Shown in pieces: positions 1 to 8,578 of a stretch of 38,809 bases of DNA. The notes below the pieces were generated by a model that did not search any database, was not told the DNA's origin, and worked only from the letters and a program-made list of their open reading frames with translations. Position numbers and translations under genes: made by a program. The stretch is from Candidatus Woesebacteria bacterium RIFCSPLOWO2_01_FULL_39_10 (lineage in GTDB: Bacteria; Patescibacteriota; Microgenomatia; UBA8517). Location: positions 15,381 to 54,189 of the forward strand of contig MGHC01000029.1 of assembly GCA_001793015.1 (NCBI GenBank). The letters run 5' to 3'. Numbering within the stretch: the first letter of the stretch is position 1; each line of letters begins with the position of its first letter.

Positions 1-301
1 CCCATTTGCCGTAAAATTCTAAAGTATTAAAACCTAAGTCGTTTAAAAACACGGGTAATTCTTCTAAAAAGATACCAAGACCAATAGGAGTAAAATTATT
101 ATTTTTTAACAGTTTATTTAACGGAAGCGCTAAAATTAGGATAACCAGACCTATTTGATAATGATGCAAAGAGTCATTTATTACCTTGTCTATAAACTGT
201 GGGTTATTACGAAAAATAAGAAAGAGACTTAATGTCCATAACCGCGTTGCAATAACTGAGCCCACAAGAATTAAAAAGAACCTGTTAATTTTCTTTTTCA
301 T
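1..301 (-). CDS. Hypothetical membrane protein, partial (truncated at window start)
   Basis: Reverse-strand ORF from ATG at 299-301 (MKKKINRFFLILVGSVIATRLWTLSLFLIF...) open to the window edge; hydrophobic N-terminus; overlaps the end of the next gene by 17 bp. Confidence 0.6.
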   Translation of the reverse strand, partial: MKKKINRFFLILVGSVIATRLWTLSLFLIFRNNPQFIDKVINDSLHHYQIGLVILILALPLNKLLKNNNFTPIGLGIFLEELPVFLNDLGFNTLEFYGKW

Positions 302-1691
302 CCTTATTCTCTTCTAATCTCTTGAGTAGGTTTTCTCTTTCGTTTGGGACTTTTTTCTCCACGACCTCTTCGAATAATTTCTGTAACATTTCCCCGACCT
401 TTGGACTTGGTTTTATTCCTAAGACTTCCATTACATCATTACCTGATATTTTCAGATCGTGAACAGTGAAAGGTTGTTTCTGAACTTCGATAAGCCGTCT
501 TTTAAATTCCTCAAGCCTCCACGATGTTTCACGAGCGCCACCCCCCAATCGATCTCCAATTCTAAGATCAAGCATCTCAGTTATAAGATCCTGCCCAACC
601 TTTCTCAAAAAGCGTCTTACTGCAGAATCAGTTTGTCGCTCATCTACAGTGAATTGATGATATCGGACAAGGCGCCAAAGCTTATCCTTCTCCTTTTTTG
701 AAAAACGGAGTCTATCGGCAATATTTTTCGCAGTTCGCGCACCGATTACTTCGTGGTTATAAAAGGTAATTGTTCCGTTTTCTAATTTTTTGTAAGTTTG
801 TGGTTTTCCGATGTCGTGAATTAGTGTTGCAAAACGAACAATTGGGTCTGTATTTCTTTCTGCGACGTATTTCAAGGCGAGTAAACTATGCGTTCCAACA
901 TCGTATATATGGTGTCTTCCTGGGGACGCTTGTTCCACACCAAAAGTTTTTTCAAGCTCAGGTAAAATCTCTTCCGAAAGTGTTGAGTTTTTAAACATGA
1001 TAATCCCTTCGTGTGGATGAGCTGAAGCAAATATTTTCAAAAGTTCGTCTTTAACCCGTTCTTTAGAGATTTTATGAATTAAGCGAGCGTTAGCCTTTAT
1101 AGCTTCAAAGGTTTTTTCTTCGATTGTAAAACCCAGCTCAGCCGCGATACGAACAGCGCGCATCATCCGTAAGGCATCTTCAGAAAACCTCTCGTTTGGA
1201 TCTCCAACTGCACGAATAAGTTTATTATCAAGATCACTCTGTCCATCAAAGAGATCGATAATTTCAGCATCGACATTTACCATGTTGTGACTAGTGACTA
1301 GTGACTGGTGACTAGTGACTTTCAGTGCAAGGGCATTAATAGTGAAGTCACGCCGTTTAAGATCCTCTTCAAGACTTTTCCCCCACTCTACTTTGTCAGG
1401 TCGTCTTGAGTCCGAATACCCGTATTCGGTTCTGAAAGTTGTTATTTCATATGGTCTTTCGCCTTCGTTCTCGTTAGGTATTCCGACCATGCCAAAGTCA
1501 TTTGTATAATAAGAATCATCAAAAAGTTTCAAAATTTCCTCGGGTTGCGCATTTGTTGTGAAGTCCCAGTCATAGACTGACTTTGACATTAATATGTCGC
1601 GAATGGCACCTCCAACAACGTAGATTTCGAATCCTTTTTCTTCAAACTTATCTATTATTTCATGAACTTTTGGAGGAACCTTTACTTTCAT
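285..1691 (-). CDS. CCA tRNA nucleotidyltransferase / polyA polymerase family with HD domain
   Basis: GGAIRDILM, DWDFTTNA, RRDFTINALAL, RMMRAVRIAAELGF and HDIGKP motifs. Confidence 0.93.
   Translation of the reverse strand: MKVKVPPKVHEIIDKFEEKGFEIYVVGGAIRDILMSKSVYDWDFTTNAQPEEILKLFDDSYYTNDFGMVGIPNENEGERPYEITTFRTEYGYSDSRRPDKVEWGKSLEEDLKRRDFTINALALKVTSHQSLVTSHNMVNVDAEIIDLFDGQSDLDNKLIRAVGDPNERFSEDALRMMRAVRIAAELGFTIEEKTFEAIKANARLIHKISKERVKDELLKIFASAHPHEGIIMFKNSTLSEEILPELEKTFGVEQASPGRHHIYDVGTHSLLALKYVAERNTDPIVRFATLIHDIGKPQTYKKLENGTITFYNHEVIGARTAKNIADRLRFSKKEKDKLWRLVRYHQFTVDERQTDSAVRRFLRKVGQDLITEMLDLRIGDRLGGGARETSWRLEEFKRRLIEVQKQPFTVHDLKISGNDVMEVLGIKPSPKVGEMLQKLFEEVVEKKVPNERENLLKRLEENKDEKEN
1287..1321. 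repeat. Heptanucleotide tandem repeat (GTGACTN)x5 inside the CCA-adding enzyme gene
   Basis: gtgacta gtgacta gtgactg gtgacta gtgactt; encodes ...VTSHQSLVTSH... just after the RRDFTINALAL motif. Confidence 0.95.
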
Positions 1692-1717
1692 ATCTCACTC
1701 ATTATACTTCAAGGAAA

Positions 1718-1750
1718 GGATATCAGGATATCAGGATTTTAAGATATCAA
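1718..1750. repeat. Octamer-like direct repeats (GGATATCA) in the divergent CCA-enzyme/recJ intergenic region
   Basis: ggatatca ggatatca ggattttaa gatatcaa. Confidence 0.8.
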
Positions 1751-1756
1751 GAAAAA

Positions 1757-3676
1757 ATGAAAAATAATTCTTTAAAGTGGGAAGTACTCCACAAATCGCC
1801 AGTCACTAGTCACAAGTCACCAGAAATTATTGATATTCTTTTGGAAAATCGGGGACTTAACACAAAGAAACAAAAAGATGAATTTTTTAATCCTACAGAC
1901 CCTAAAAAGATAGAACTAAAGGAATTAGGAATTAGCGATAAATCTTTAAAAAAGGCAATTAAGAGGATAAAAAAAGCAATCGATAAGGACGAACATATGA
2001 TAATTTACGGTGACTATGATGCTGACGGGGTATGTGCAACAGCAATTTTATGGGAATGTCTTTATTCTTTAACTAAAAACGTTCAACCTTATATTCCCGA
2101 TCGGTTCACTGAAGGGTATGGAATGAATGCTGATACAATCTCAAAACTCAAATCGGAAAACTCAAAACTGAGACTAATAGTGACTGTAGATAACGGTATA
2201 GTAGCTAATGAGGCAATTGATTGTGCAAACGAACTAGGAATTGATGTTATCGTTGCTGATCACCATTTGGAGGGAAAGAAACTTCCAAAAGCACATTCCA
2301 TAATTCACACGACCAAGATTTGCGGATCAGCTATTGCTTGGATATTCTCTCGCGAAATCAATAAAAAACTAATCACTAGTCACACCCTCGGCCTGAGCTC
2401 GGGTCGAAGGCAGTCACCAGTCACCAATCTTGAACTTGCTGCCATAGGAACGATTGCCGATCAGATGCCACTTCTTGGACCAAACCGTTCCTTTGCGAAG
2501 CATGGACTTGAAGCGTTGAATAAAACCAAAAGACCGGGACTAATCGCTCTTTTTGAAGAAGCGGCGTTGATTGAGAGTCAAACCCGCCTTCGCCAAAAGG
2601 CTTCGGCGAGGCAAGTCGGAACTTATGAGGTTAATTTTGTTATTGCTCCACGGATTAACGCTATGGGGAGAATGGAGCATGCGATAGATTCGCTAAGACT
2701 TTTATGTACAACCAATAAACCTCGGGCTAATGAATTGGCGCGACACTTGGCAAAGACTAACCGTGAGAGACAAAGAATAGTTGATGAGATCGTTTTACAT
2801 GCAAGAAATGCTGCCCTGAAAATAAAGTGGCGAGGAGCAATTATCCTTGTCCATGAATCGTATCACGAGGGAGTCATAGGTCTAGCGGCGTCAAAACTAG
2901 TGGAAGAATTTTATCGACCTTCAATAGTTATTTCTAAAGGATCGGAATTTTCCAAAGCATCTGCCCGTTCAATTTCAGGAATTAACATAATAGAGTTGAT
3001 TAACAAAGTTGGAATTATTGAGGGCGGCGGCGGTCATCCAATGGCCGCAGGATTTACTATAAAAACTGAAAAGATTGAGAAATTTATACGAAAGTTCGAT
3101 AAAGCCACCAAGCCCTATTTTACTGAAGATGTTTTACATAAAAAACTTAAAATAGATAGTGAAATTGATTTTGAGGCGATTAATTTAGATCTTTGGGAAG
3201 TTTTAAAGAAATTCGAGCCGACTGGCATTGGGAATCCAAGACCTTGCTTTGCAACAAAACAGGTTAACGTCGCGAGTGCCAGAGTTGTTGGGGGAGATGG
3301 AAAACATTTGAAATTAAATTTGGAAAAACAAGGAGTAACTTTTGAAGCAATAGGATTTGGGATAGGAAATCTTTACGTGAACCTTTCTTCTACAAAGCCA
3401 ATCGATGTTGCATATACCGTTGATGAGAATATCTGGAACGGGAATAAAAAATTACAACTTAAAATTAAAGATATGAAGCTCCCCACGACCTTACGGTCGG
3501 GGTATCCCTTCGGTCTGAGCACTCAGGGTCGAAGACTTCTCCCCTCGCTTCGTCGGGAGCGGAATCCCTCGCGCCGTCGGCAAAGCCTTTGGCGACGTTC
3601 GACCGAAGCGAAGGTCCTTCGCTCCATCCGCCGAGTCAGACTCGGGGGTATTTCGCGAAGGGGGATAAAAGTTTAA
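1757..3676 (+). CDS. recJ: Single-stranded-DNA-specific exonuclease RecJ (DHH/DHHA1), C-terminus extended by repeat-derived sequence
   Basis: YGDYDADGVCATAIL, VTVDNG, VADHH, APRINAMGR and GGGGHPMAAG motifs; start moved from 1583 to MKNNSLKW at 1757, because the upstream ORF overlaps the divergent gene. Confidence 0.93.
   Translation: MKNNSLKWEVLHKSPVTSHKSPEIIDILLENRGLNTKKQKDEFFNPTDPKKIELKELGISDKSLKKAIKRIKKAIDKDEHMIIYGDYDADGVCATAILWECLYSLTKNVQPYIPDRFTEGYGMNADTISKLKSENSKLRLIVTVDNGIVANEAIDCANELGIDVIVADHHLEGKKLPKAHSIIHTTKICGSAIAWIFSREINKKLITSHTLGLSSGRRQSPVTNLELAAIGTIADQMPLLGPNRSFAKHGLEALNKTKRPGLIALFEEAALIESQTRLRQKASARQVGTYEVNFVIAPRINAMGRMEHAIDSLRLLCTTNKPRANELARHLAKTNRERQRIVDEIVLHARNAALKIKWRGAIILVHESYHEGVIGLAASKLVEEFYRPSIVISKGSEFSKASARSISGINIIELINKVGIIEGGGGHPMAAGFTIKTEKIEKFIRKFDKATKPYFTEDVLHKKLKIDSEIDFEAINLDLWEVLKKFEPTGIGNPRPCFATKQVNVASARVVGGDGKHLKLNLEKQGVTFEAIGFGIGNLYVNLSSTKPIDVAYTVDENIWNGNKKLQLKIKDMKLPTTLRSGYPFGLSTQGRRLLPSLRRERNPSRRRQSLWRRSTEAKVLRSIRRVRLGGISRRGIKV
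1801..1821. repeat. Heptamer repeat (AGTCACN)x3 in the recJ N-terminus
   Basis: agtcact agtcaca agtcacc; same unit (reverse complement) as 1287-1321. Confidence 0.9.
2371..2425. repeat. Composite repeat in recJ: four heptamers split by a 27-bp palindromic piece
   Basis: aatcact agtcaca [ccctcggcctgagctcgggtcgaaggc] agtcacc agtcacc; bracketed part resembles cccttcggtctgagcactcagggtcgaag in the 3471-3670 element. Confidence 0.85.
2582..2618. repeat. GC-rich palindromic insertion in recJ
   Basis: acccGCCTTCGCCaaaaggcttcGGCGAGGCaagtcgg; encodes TRLRQKASARQVG immediately before the conserved RecJ block TYEVNFVIAPRINAMGR. Confidence 0.75.
3471..3670 (+). repeat. Modular palindromic element, copy A (~200 bp), in frame at the 3' end of recJ
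   Basis: Starts ATATGAAGCTCCC, ends CGCGAAGGGGGATAAAA; near-identical over long stretches to the reverse complement of 18090-18328. Confidence 0.95.
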
Positions 3677-3680
3677 ATTT

Positions 3681-5183
3681 ATGAGCTTAGAAAAACAGTT
3701 TAAAGAGTTATTGATACAGGTAAAGTCTCTAAATGGTGAACATTTCAATCTGAAATTAATTAAGGACGCTTGGAATTTCGCAAAATTAGCTCATACAGGA
3801 CAAAAAAGATATAGTGGTGAGCCATACGTTATTCATGCTCTGGAAACCGCAAAGATTCTGACTTCGTGGAGATTAGATACAACTACGATTATTGCTGGAA
3901 TATTACATGATACGGTTGAGGATGGTGCTGCAGAAGTTGAAGATATTGAAACGTCCTTTGGTAAGGAAGTTGCGGCTCTTGTGGATGGAGCAACAAAAGT
4001 ATCTCATATAAAACTCCGATCGAGTGTTGAAGAAGAATTTGTCGAGAATTTAAGGAAAATGTTTTTGGCAATGGCAAAGGATTTACGGGTAATCTTTGTG
4101 AAACTTGCTGACAGACTTCACAATGTGAGAACCCTTTCGTATGTTCCAAAAGATAATCAAAAAAGGATCGCTCAGGAAACGTTGGAAATTTATGTGCCGC
4201 TTGCAGACAGGCTTAGTATGGGAAATGTTAAAGGAGAATTAGAAGATTTAGCTTTTGTCTATTTGTATCCAAATGACTACAAAAAAGTTTTAAAACTTTC
4301 TCAACTTCATTATAGGAAGGGAGATGCCCGTATAGAGAAAATGAAGCATACTATTTTAAAAGTTTTGGCTCAGGAGAAAGTAGTAGCAAAGGTGGTAGGA
4401 CGGAAGAAGAGGCTTTACTCACTATGGAGAAAATTGGAAAGGCCAGATATCGAATGGGATTTTAGTAAAGTTCACGATATAGTTGCTTTACGGGTTATTG
4501 TAAATACTGTCAACGATTGTTATACCGCATTAGGTATAGTTCATAGACATTTCAAATTAGTTCCAAAGATAGGTATATCGGATTTTATTGCCCAACCTAA
4601 GCCGAACGGATATCAATCGATACACACAAAAGTATTTGGACCAGGTGGAGGCGTAGTTGAAGTTCAAATTCGCACGAATGATATGCATGAGCAAGCAGAG
4701 CACGGAATTGCTGCCCATTGGGGCTTGTCGGCTTTAAAGTCAACTGGGGAATTAGATTCTAAAGGCATAGACGAAGGAAAATGGATTATTAATAAAGACA
4801 AGTTTTCTTGGGTAAGACAGCTAGCTGAATGGCAAAAGGAAATTTCAGATTCTAAAGAATTTCTTAATGCGGTGAAATTTGACGCCTTGTCAGAAAGAAT
4901 TTTTGTTTTTTCGCCAAAAGGGGACGTTTTCGACTTACCTATAAACTCAACGCCACTTGATTTTGCCGCAACAGTACATACAGACTTATTAAACATGGTT
5001 AAAGCGGCAAAAGCCGACGGCAAAATGGTTCCTTTAGAGTATAAGCTTAAAAGTGGCCAAGTTGTTGAGGTAGTGAAAGATAAGCATCCTAAACCGCCAA
5101 GCCGCGACTGGTTGGAATTTGTAGTTACAACACAAGCTCGACGTGAGATAATGAAAAAATTAAAAAAACAAGGTAAAATCTAA
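3681..5183 (+). CDS. rel: RelA/SpoT-family (p)ppGpp synthetase/hydrolase
   Basis: HD motif GILHDTVEDG, synthetase motif KPNGYQSIHTKVFGP, TGS segment IFVFSPKGDVFDLP. Confidence 0.93.
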   Translation: MSLEKQFKELLIQVKSLNGEHFNLKLIKDAWNFAKLAHTGQKRYSGEPYVIHALETAKILTSWRLDTTTIIAGILHDTVEDGAAEVEDIETSFGKEVAALVDGATKVSHIKLRSSVEEEFVENLRKMFLAMAKDLRVIFVKLADRLHNVRTLSYVPKDNQKRIAQETLEIYVPLADRLSMGNVKGELEDLAFVYLYPNDYKKVLKLSQLHYRKGDARIEKMKHTILKVLAQEKVVAKVVGRKKRLYSLWRKLERPDIEWDFSKVHDIVALRVIVNTVNDCYTALGIVHRHFKLVPKIGISDFIAQPKPNGYQSIHTKVFGPGGGVVEVQIRTNDMHEQAEHGIAAHWGLSALKSTGELDSKGIDEGKWIINKDKFSWVRQLAEWQKEISDSKEFLNAVKFDALSERIFVFSPKGDVFDLPINSTPLDFAATVHTDLLNMVKAAKADGKMVPLEYKLKSGQVVEVVKDKHPKPPSRDWLEFVVTTQARREIMKKLKKQGKI

Positions 5184-5202
5184 TACTGTAAACTATATAT
5201 TA

Positions 5203-6546
5203 ATGGAAAGAACTTTAATTAAAGATACCCTCACAAAAATCGGCGAAAAAGTTAGTTTGGCCGGTTGGGTAAATACAAAGCGTGACCACGGAAAAATTAC
5301 TTTTATAGATCTGCGTGATCGCAGTGGAATTGTTCAAGTCGTCGGACAAGGATCATCCTTGTCAGTCGGGGCCGAGTGGGTAATCGAAGTCGAAGGTGTT
5401 GTCAAAAAAAGGCCTGAGAATTTAGTAAATCCAAATATTGAAACGGGTATGGTAGAGGTAGAAGCCCAAGATATAAGAGTTTTATCAAAGGCAGCAGAAC
5501 TTCCTTTTGATATGGGTAAACCTGATTTGGACTTGGGTCTTCCAACACTTCTTGATTTCCGCCCGTTGACTTTGAGAAACCAAAAAATAAATTCCATCTT
5601 TAAGATCCAGGAAGTTGTTATCGACTCTTTTCGACGAGCTCTTAAAGAAAAGGATTTCTTTGAATTTCAGGCGCCTGTGTTTATTCCCGAAGTTGCCGAA
5701 GGAGGAGCTGAGGTTTTCAAAGTCCCATACTTTGACCACGAAGTTTATTTATCGCAAAGCCCTCAACTTTATAAACAAATTTTGGTCGGTGCATATGAGA
5801 GAGTTTTTTCTGTCAACAAAACTTTAAGGGCAGAGCCTTCGATGACTACTCGACATCTTACTGAAGTAACAACACTTGATGCCGAATTTGGATTTATTGA
5901 CAGCTATTTAGATGTTAAAGAAATGGCGGAATATACAATAAAGTACATGCTTAATGCTGTTGAAAAGGAGTGTGGGGATATTTTGAAAAAATTCAATGCT
6001 ACCGTTCCTAAATTCACGGATAGTATTCCTATGATTAAGTTAAGAGAAGCGCAAGAAATAATTTTTAAACGCACTGGACGCGATAATCGGCAGGAACCGG
6101 ACTTACAGCCAGAGGATGAACGAGAAATCTGCAAGTGGTCCTTGGAGGAAAAGGGAAGTGATCTTATTTTTATTTCTCATTACCCCACGAAAAAAAGACC
6201 ATTCTATACATACCAGGATCCTGAAGACCCCGACTACACAATGAGTTTTGATTTATTGGGGAGAGGGACTGAATGGATGACAGGAGGTAGACGAATAAAC
6301 GATTATGATATTTTGTTGAAAATGGCAAAGGAGAGAGATGTTGACCCGAAAAAATTAGAACTTTATTTACAGGCTTTCAAGTTCGGCATGCCTCCCGAGG
6401 GTGGTTTTTCGTTCGGATCGGAAAGAGTTACGATGCATATACTAGGACTTGCTAATATTCGTGAGGCTTCACTTTTCCCGAGAGATATGGAGAGGGTTGA
6501 TATTCGGCTTTCACTTTTGGAAAAACCCAACAAAAAAGTTAAGTAA
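5203..6546 (+). CDS. aspS: Aspartate--tRNA(Asp/Asn) ligase, short archaeal-like type
   Basis: Class II aaRS motifs: YLSQSPQLYKQ, TTRHLTEVTTLDAEFGFI, GFSFGSERVTMHILGLANIREASLFPRD; 447 aa is too short to contain the bacterial GAD insertion. Confidence 0.9.
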   Translation: MERTLIKDTLTKIGEKVSLAGWVNTKRDHGKITFIDLRDRSGIVQVVGQGSSLSVGAEWVIEVEGVVKKRPENLVNPNIETGMVEVEAQDIRVLSKAAELPFDMGKPDLDLGLPTLLDFRPLTLRNQKINSIFKIQEVVIDSFRRALKEKDFFEFQAPVFIPEVAEGGAEVFKVPYFDHEVYLSQSPQLYKQILVGAYERVFSVNKTLRAEPSMTTRHLTEVTTLDAEFGFIDSYLDVKEMAEYTIKYMLNAVEKECGDILKKFNATVPKFTDSIPMIKLREAQEIIFKRTGRDNRQEPDLQPEDEREICKWSLEEKGSDLIFISHYPTKKRPFYTYQDPEDPDYTMSFDLLGRGTEWMTGGRRINDYDILLKMAKERDVDPKKLELYLQAFKFGMPPEGGFSFGSERVTMHILGLANIREASLFPRDMERVDIRLSLLEKPNKKVK

Positions 6547-6557
6547 CTTTCGGTAAT

Positions 6558-7484
6558 ATGAAGCTCTTTTTCTTGTCGTTGTTATCCTTTTTCTTTATTG
6601 CAACATCCACTCTTGCGATAACGAAGTTTATTCCTGCGTTTAAAAATGAAATCAGTAAAGTTGCCCCAACAGAAAATTTTGAAAATACTTCACTGCCAAT
6701 GTTACCGGTTTTAACCGGTAGTAACCCCTCTCCCTCATTTACTGCTCATTCCGTCCTTGCGGTTGATGTGTCTTCTCAAGTGAACTTATACGAAAAGGAT
6801 CCGGATTCGCGGGTCTTACCGGCATCCACCACAAAAATTGTAACTGCCTTGGTAGCGATGGATTTTTCCTTCCCCGCCGAGATTCTGACGGTTGGCGAAG
6901 AAGCGAGAATAGAAGGTCAAAAAATGGGTCTCGTAAAAGGCGAAAGAATTTTGGTGGAGGATCTTTTGTATGGACTTTTGGTTTTCAGCGCTAATGATGC
7001 TGCGGAGGTTCTTGCGAATAATTATCCTGGAGGAAGAGCTTCGTTTATTACTGCAATGAATCTTAAAGCCGAAGACTTGAATTTATTCAACACATCCTTC
7101 AACAATCCTTCCGGATTGGACGGAAATGGGCTTATGACTTCGGCGCGTGATTTAGTACGTGTTGCAGAATTTGCAATGGAAAATTCTCTTTTTCGAAAAA
7201 TTGTGGGAACAGAAGAGAAAGTTGTTGAGGGAAGCGAAGGCAAATTTAAACATAAGCTTGTCAATCTGAATGAACTTTTAGGCAAGGAAGAGGGAGTGCT
7301 TGGTGTAAAAACCGGATGGACCGAGGGTGCAAGAGAAAATTTAGTGACTTATGTTGATAGAGACGGTAAAAAAATAATAATTGTTGTTTTGGGAAGTCAA
7401 GATAGATTCGGAGAAACTAAGGTGCTTTTAGACTGGATTTTTGAAAATTACGAGTGGAAAGAAGTTACCGGCTATTCTTCCTGA
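6558..7484 (+). CDS. Serine-type D-Ala-D-Ala carboxypeptidase (peptidase S11)
   Basis: Signal-like N-terminus; STTK, SAND and KTGWT active-site motifs. Confidence 0.92.
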   Translation: MKLFFLSLLSFFFIATSTLAITKFIPAFKNEISKVAPTENFENTSLPMLPVLTGSNPSPSFTAHSVLAVDVSSQVNLYEKDPDSRVLPASTTKIVTALVAMDFSFPAEILTVGEEARIEGQKMGLVKGERILVEDLLYGLLVFSANDAAEVLANNYPGGRASFITAMNLKAEDLNLFNTSFNNPSGLDGNGLMTSARDLVRVAEFAMENSLFRKIVGTEEKVVEGSEGKFKHKLVNLNELLGKEEGVLGVKTGWTEGARENLVTYVDRDGKKIIIVVLGSQDRFGETKVLLDWIFENYEWKEVTGYSS

Positions 7485-8578
7485 TTTTGCTCATTTCCGT
7501 AGTGAGTATCAACCACTGCCGGTACGTAAGCAAAAAAGTTATTATCTCCTTCGAAAACAAAAACGGGCTGATAGTATTCTGTATACTGTCCAGGGTCGTA
7601 ATACCCTAAGTAAACTCTGCGTATGACAGCTTCACCGCCAAGGCCGGGATTGGCGATGTATCCTTTGCCTTCCTGAAGTTCCTGCCAAGCGATTTCGCTT
7701 GTCTTTAGCGGGTACGTTCCAACAGATTTTGCGTCAATTGGGAAATAATGATATTCACCTGCAACTATTTGTCTTTCACCTGCAACTATAAACCAAATAT
7801 TTGCCTCGGGCATATCAGGGGTCACACTTATAACATCCGAGTTGGCTAGTTCTTCAGGTGTTCCAGTTACGGGTTTAGGGTCAAGGCCAAAACCCTTTCT
7901 GAAAAGGTTTACTTTTATTGCATTTGCTTCATTTAAGGCAATGGCATCTACAAATTTATTTCCTTCGTATTTAAGAAATTCGTATGTTGCTACCCCATCT
8001 TTTATATCGTCAGTCTGAAGTTTTGCCTGTTGTAGAAATTGACGGACATGTGTAATTGCTTGCTCGGGTAAGATCGGAGTACCGGAAACAACAGCTGGAT
8101 TTTCATTAATATTGTAATTAATGGAAAATATTCCCGTAATAATATTCATTGTAAGTCTTGATGGAACATTTATTTTTTCAAATATATAGACATTAGGAAT
8201 GCTTTCAACCAAAACTTTTCCATCAGGTTTAAATCCGAGAAGTTGTGCTTTATTTCTGGCGTCATCAACTACAGTAATACTAGTTTGAAATAATGGCATT
8301 GCGTAAACTTCCGCCTGTTCTGTAAGTTTTGGTAATGACCCTTCCGGTAGTTCAAGTTTATAAGTAATATTTTCTGGTATCGATTTTTCAGGAAATGGTA
8401 ATGTTGGTAATTTTCCAAAAGCTACATTCGGTTCAGGCGGTTTGGGAGGAAATATCCGCCTGTATATTGAAAGACCTACATTATAGGTAAGCCTTATGAA
8501 CAAGATAAGGACCAGTAAATATATTCCATACCTGATTGTACGTCTCGAGGCGATTGAGATTTGTGTGAGTGAGCTCAT
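7472..8578 (-). CDS. Hypothetical protein with N-terminal transmembrane segment
   Basis: Long ORF with a single hydrophobic N-terminal segment; converges on and overlaps the 3' end of the carboxypeptidase gene by 13 bp. Confidence 0.75.
   Translation of the reverse strand: MSSLTQISIASRRTIRYGIYLLVLILFIRLTYNVGLSIYRRIFPPKPPEPNVAFGKLPTLPFPEKSIPENITYKLELPEGSLPKLTEQAEVYAMPLFQTSITVVDDARNKAQLLGFKPDGKVLVESIPNVYIFEKINVPSRLTMNIITGIFSINYNINENPAVVSGTPILPEQAITHVRQFLQQAKLQTDDIKDGVATYEFLKYEGNKFVDAIALNEANAIKVNLFRKGFGLDPKPVTGTPEELANSDVISVTPDMPEANIWFIVAGERQIVAGEYHYFPIDAKSVGTYPLKTSEIAWQELQEGKGYIANPGLGGEAVIRRVYLGYYDPGQYTEYYQPVFVFEGDNNFFAYVPAVVDTHYGNEQNQEE

Noticed and set aside
1412-1429. Perfect palindrome CCGAATAC-CC-GTATTCGG in the CCA-enzyme gene
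   Set aside because: It encodes RTEYGYSDSRRPD, a native conserved motif of the family, so it is not an insertion.
459-1509. Small plus-strand ORFs (459..701, 770..994, 1315..1509) opposite the CCA-enzyme gene
   Set aside because: Antisense to a confidently assigned gene with no motif support; the same logic applies to the other antisense ORFs in the track.
1583-1756. N-terminal extension of the recJ ORF
   Set aside because: Overlaps the divergent CCA-enzyme coding region and promoter region; RecJ-like sequence starts at 1757.
3491-3748. Minus-strand ORF of 85 aa over the recJ/rel junction
   Set aside because: Antisense reading of repeat copy A; GC-rich palindromes keep several frames open by chance.
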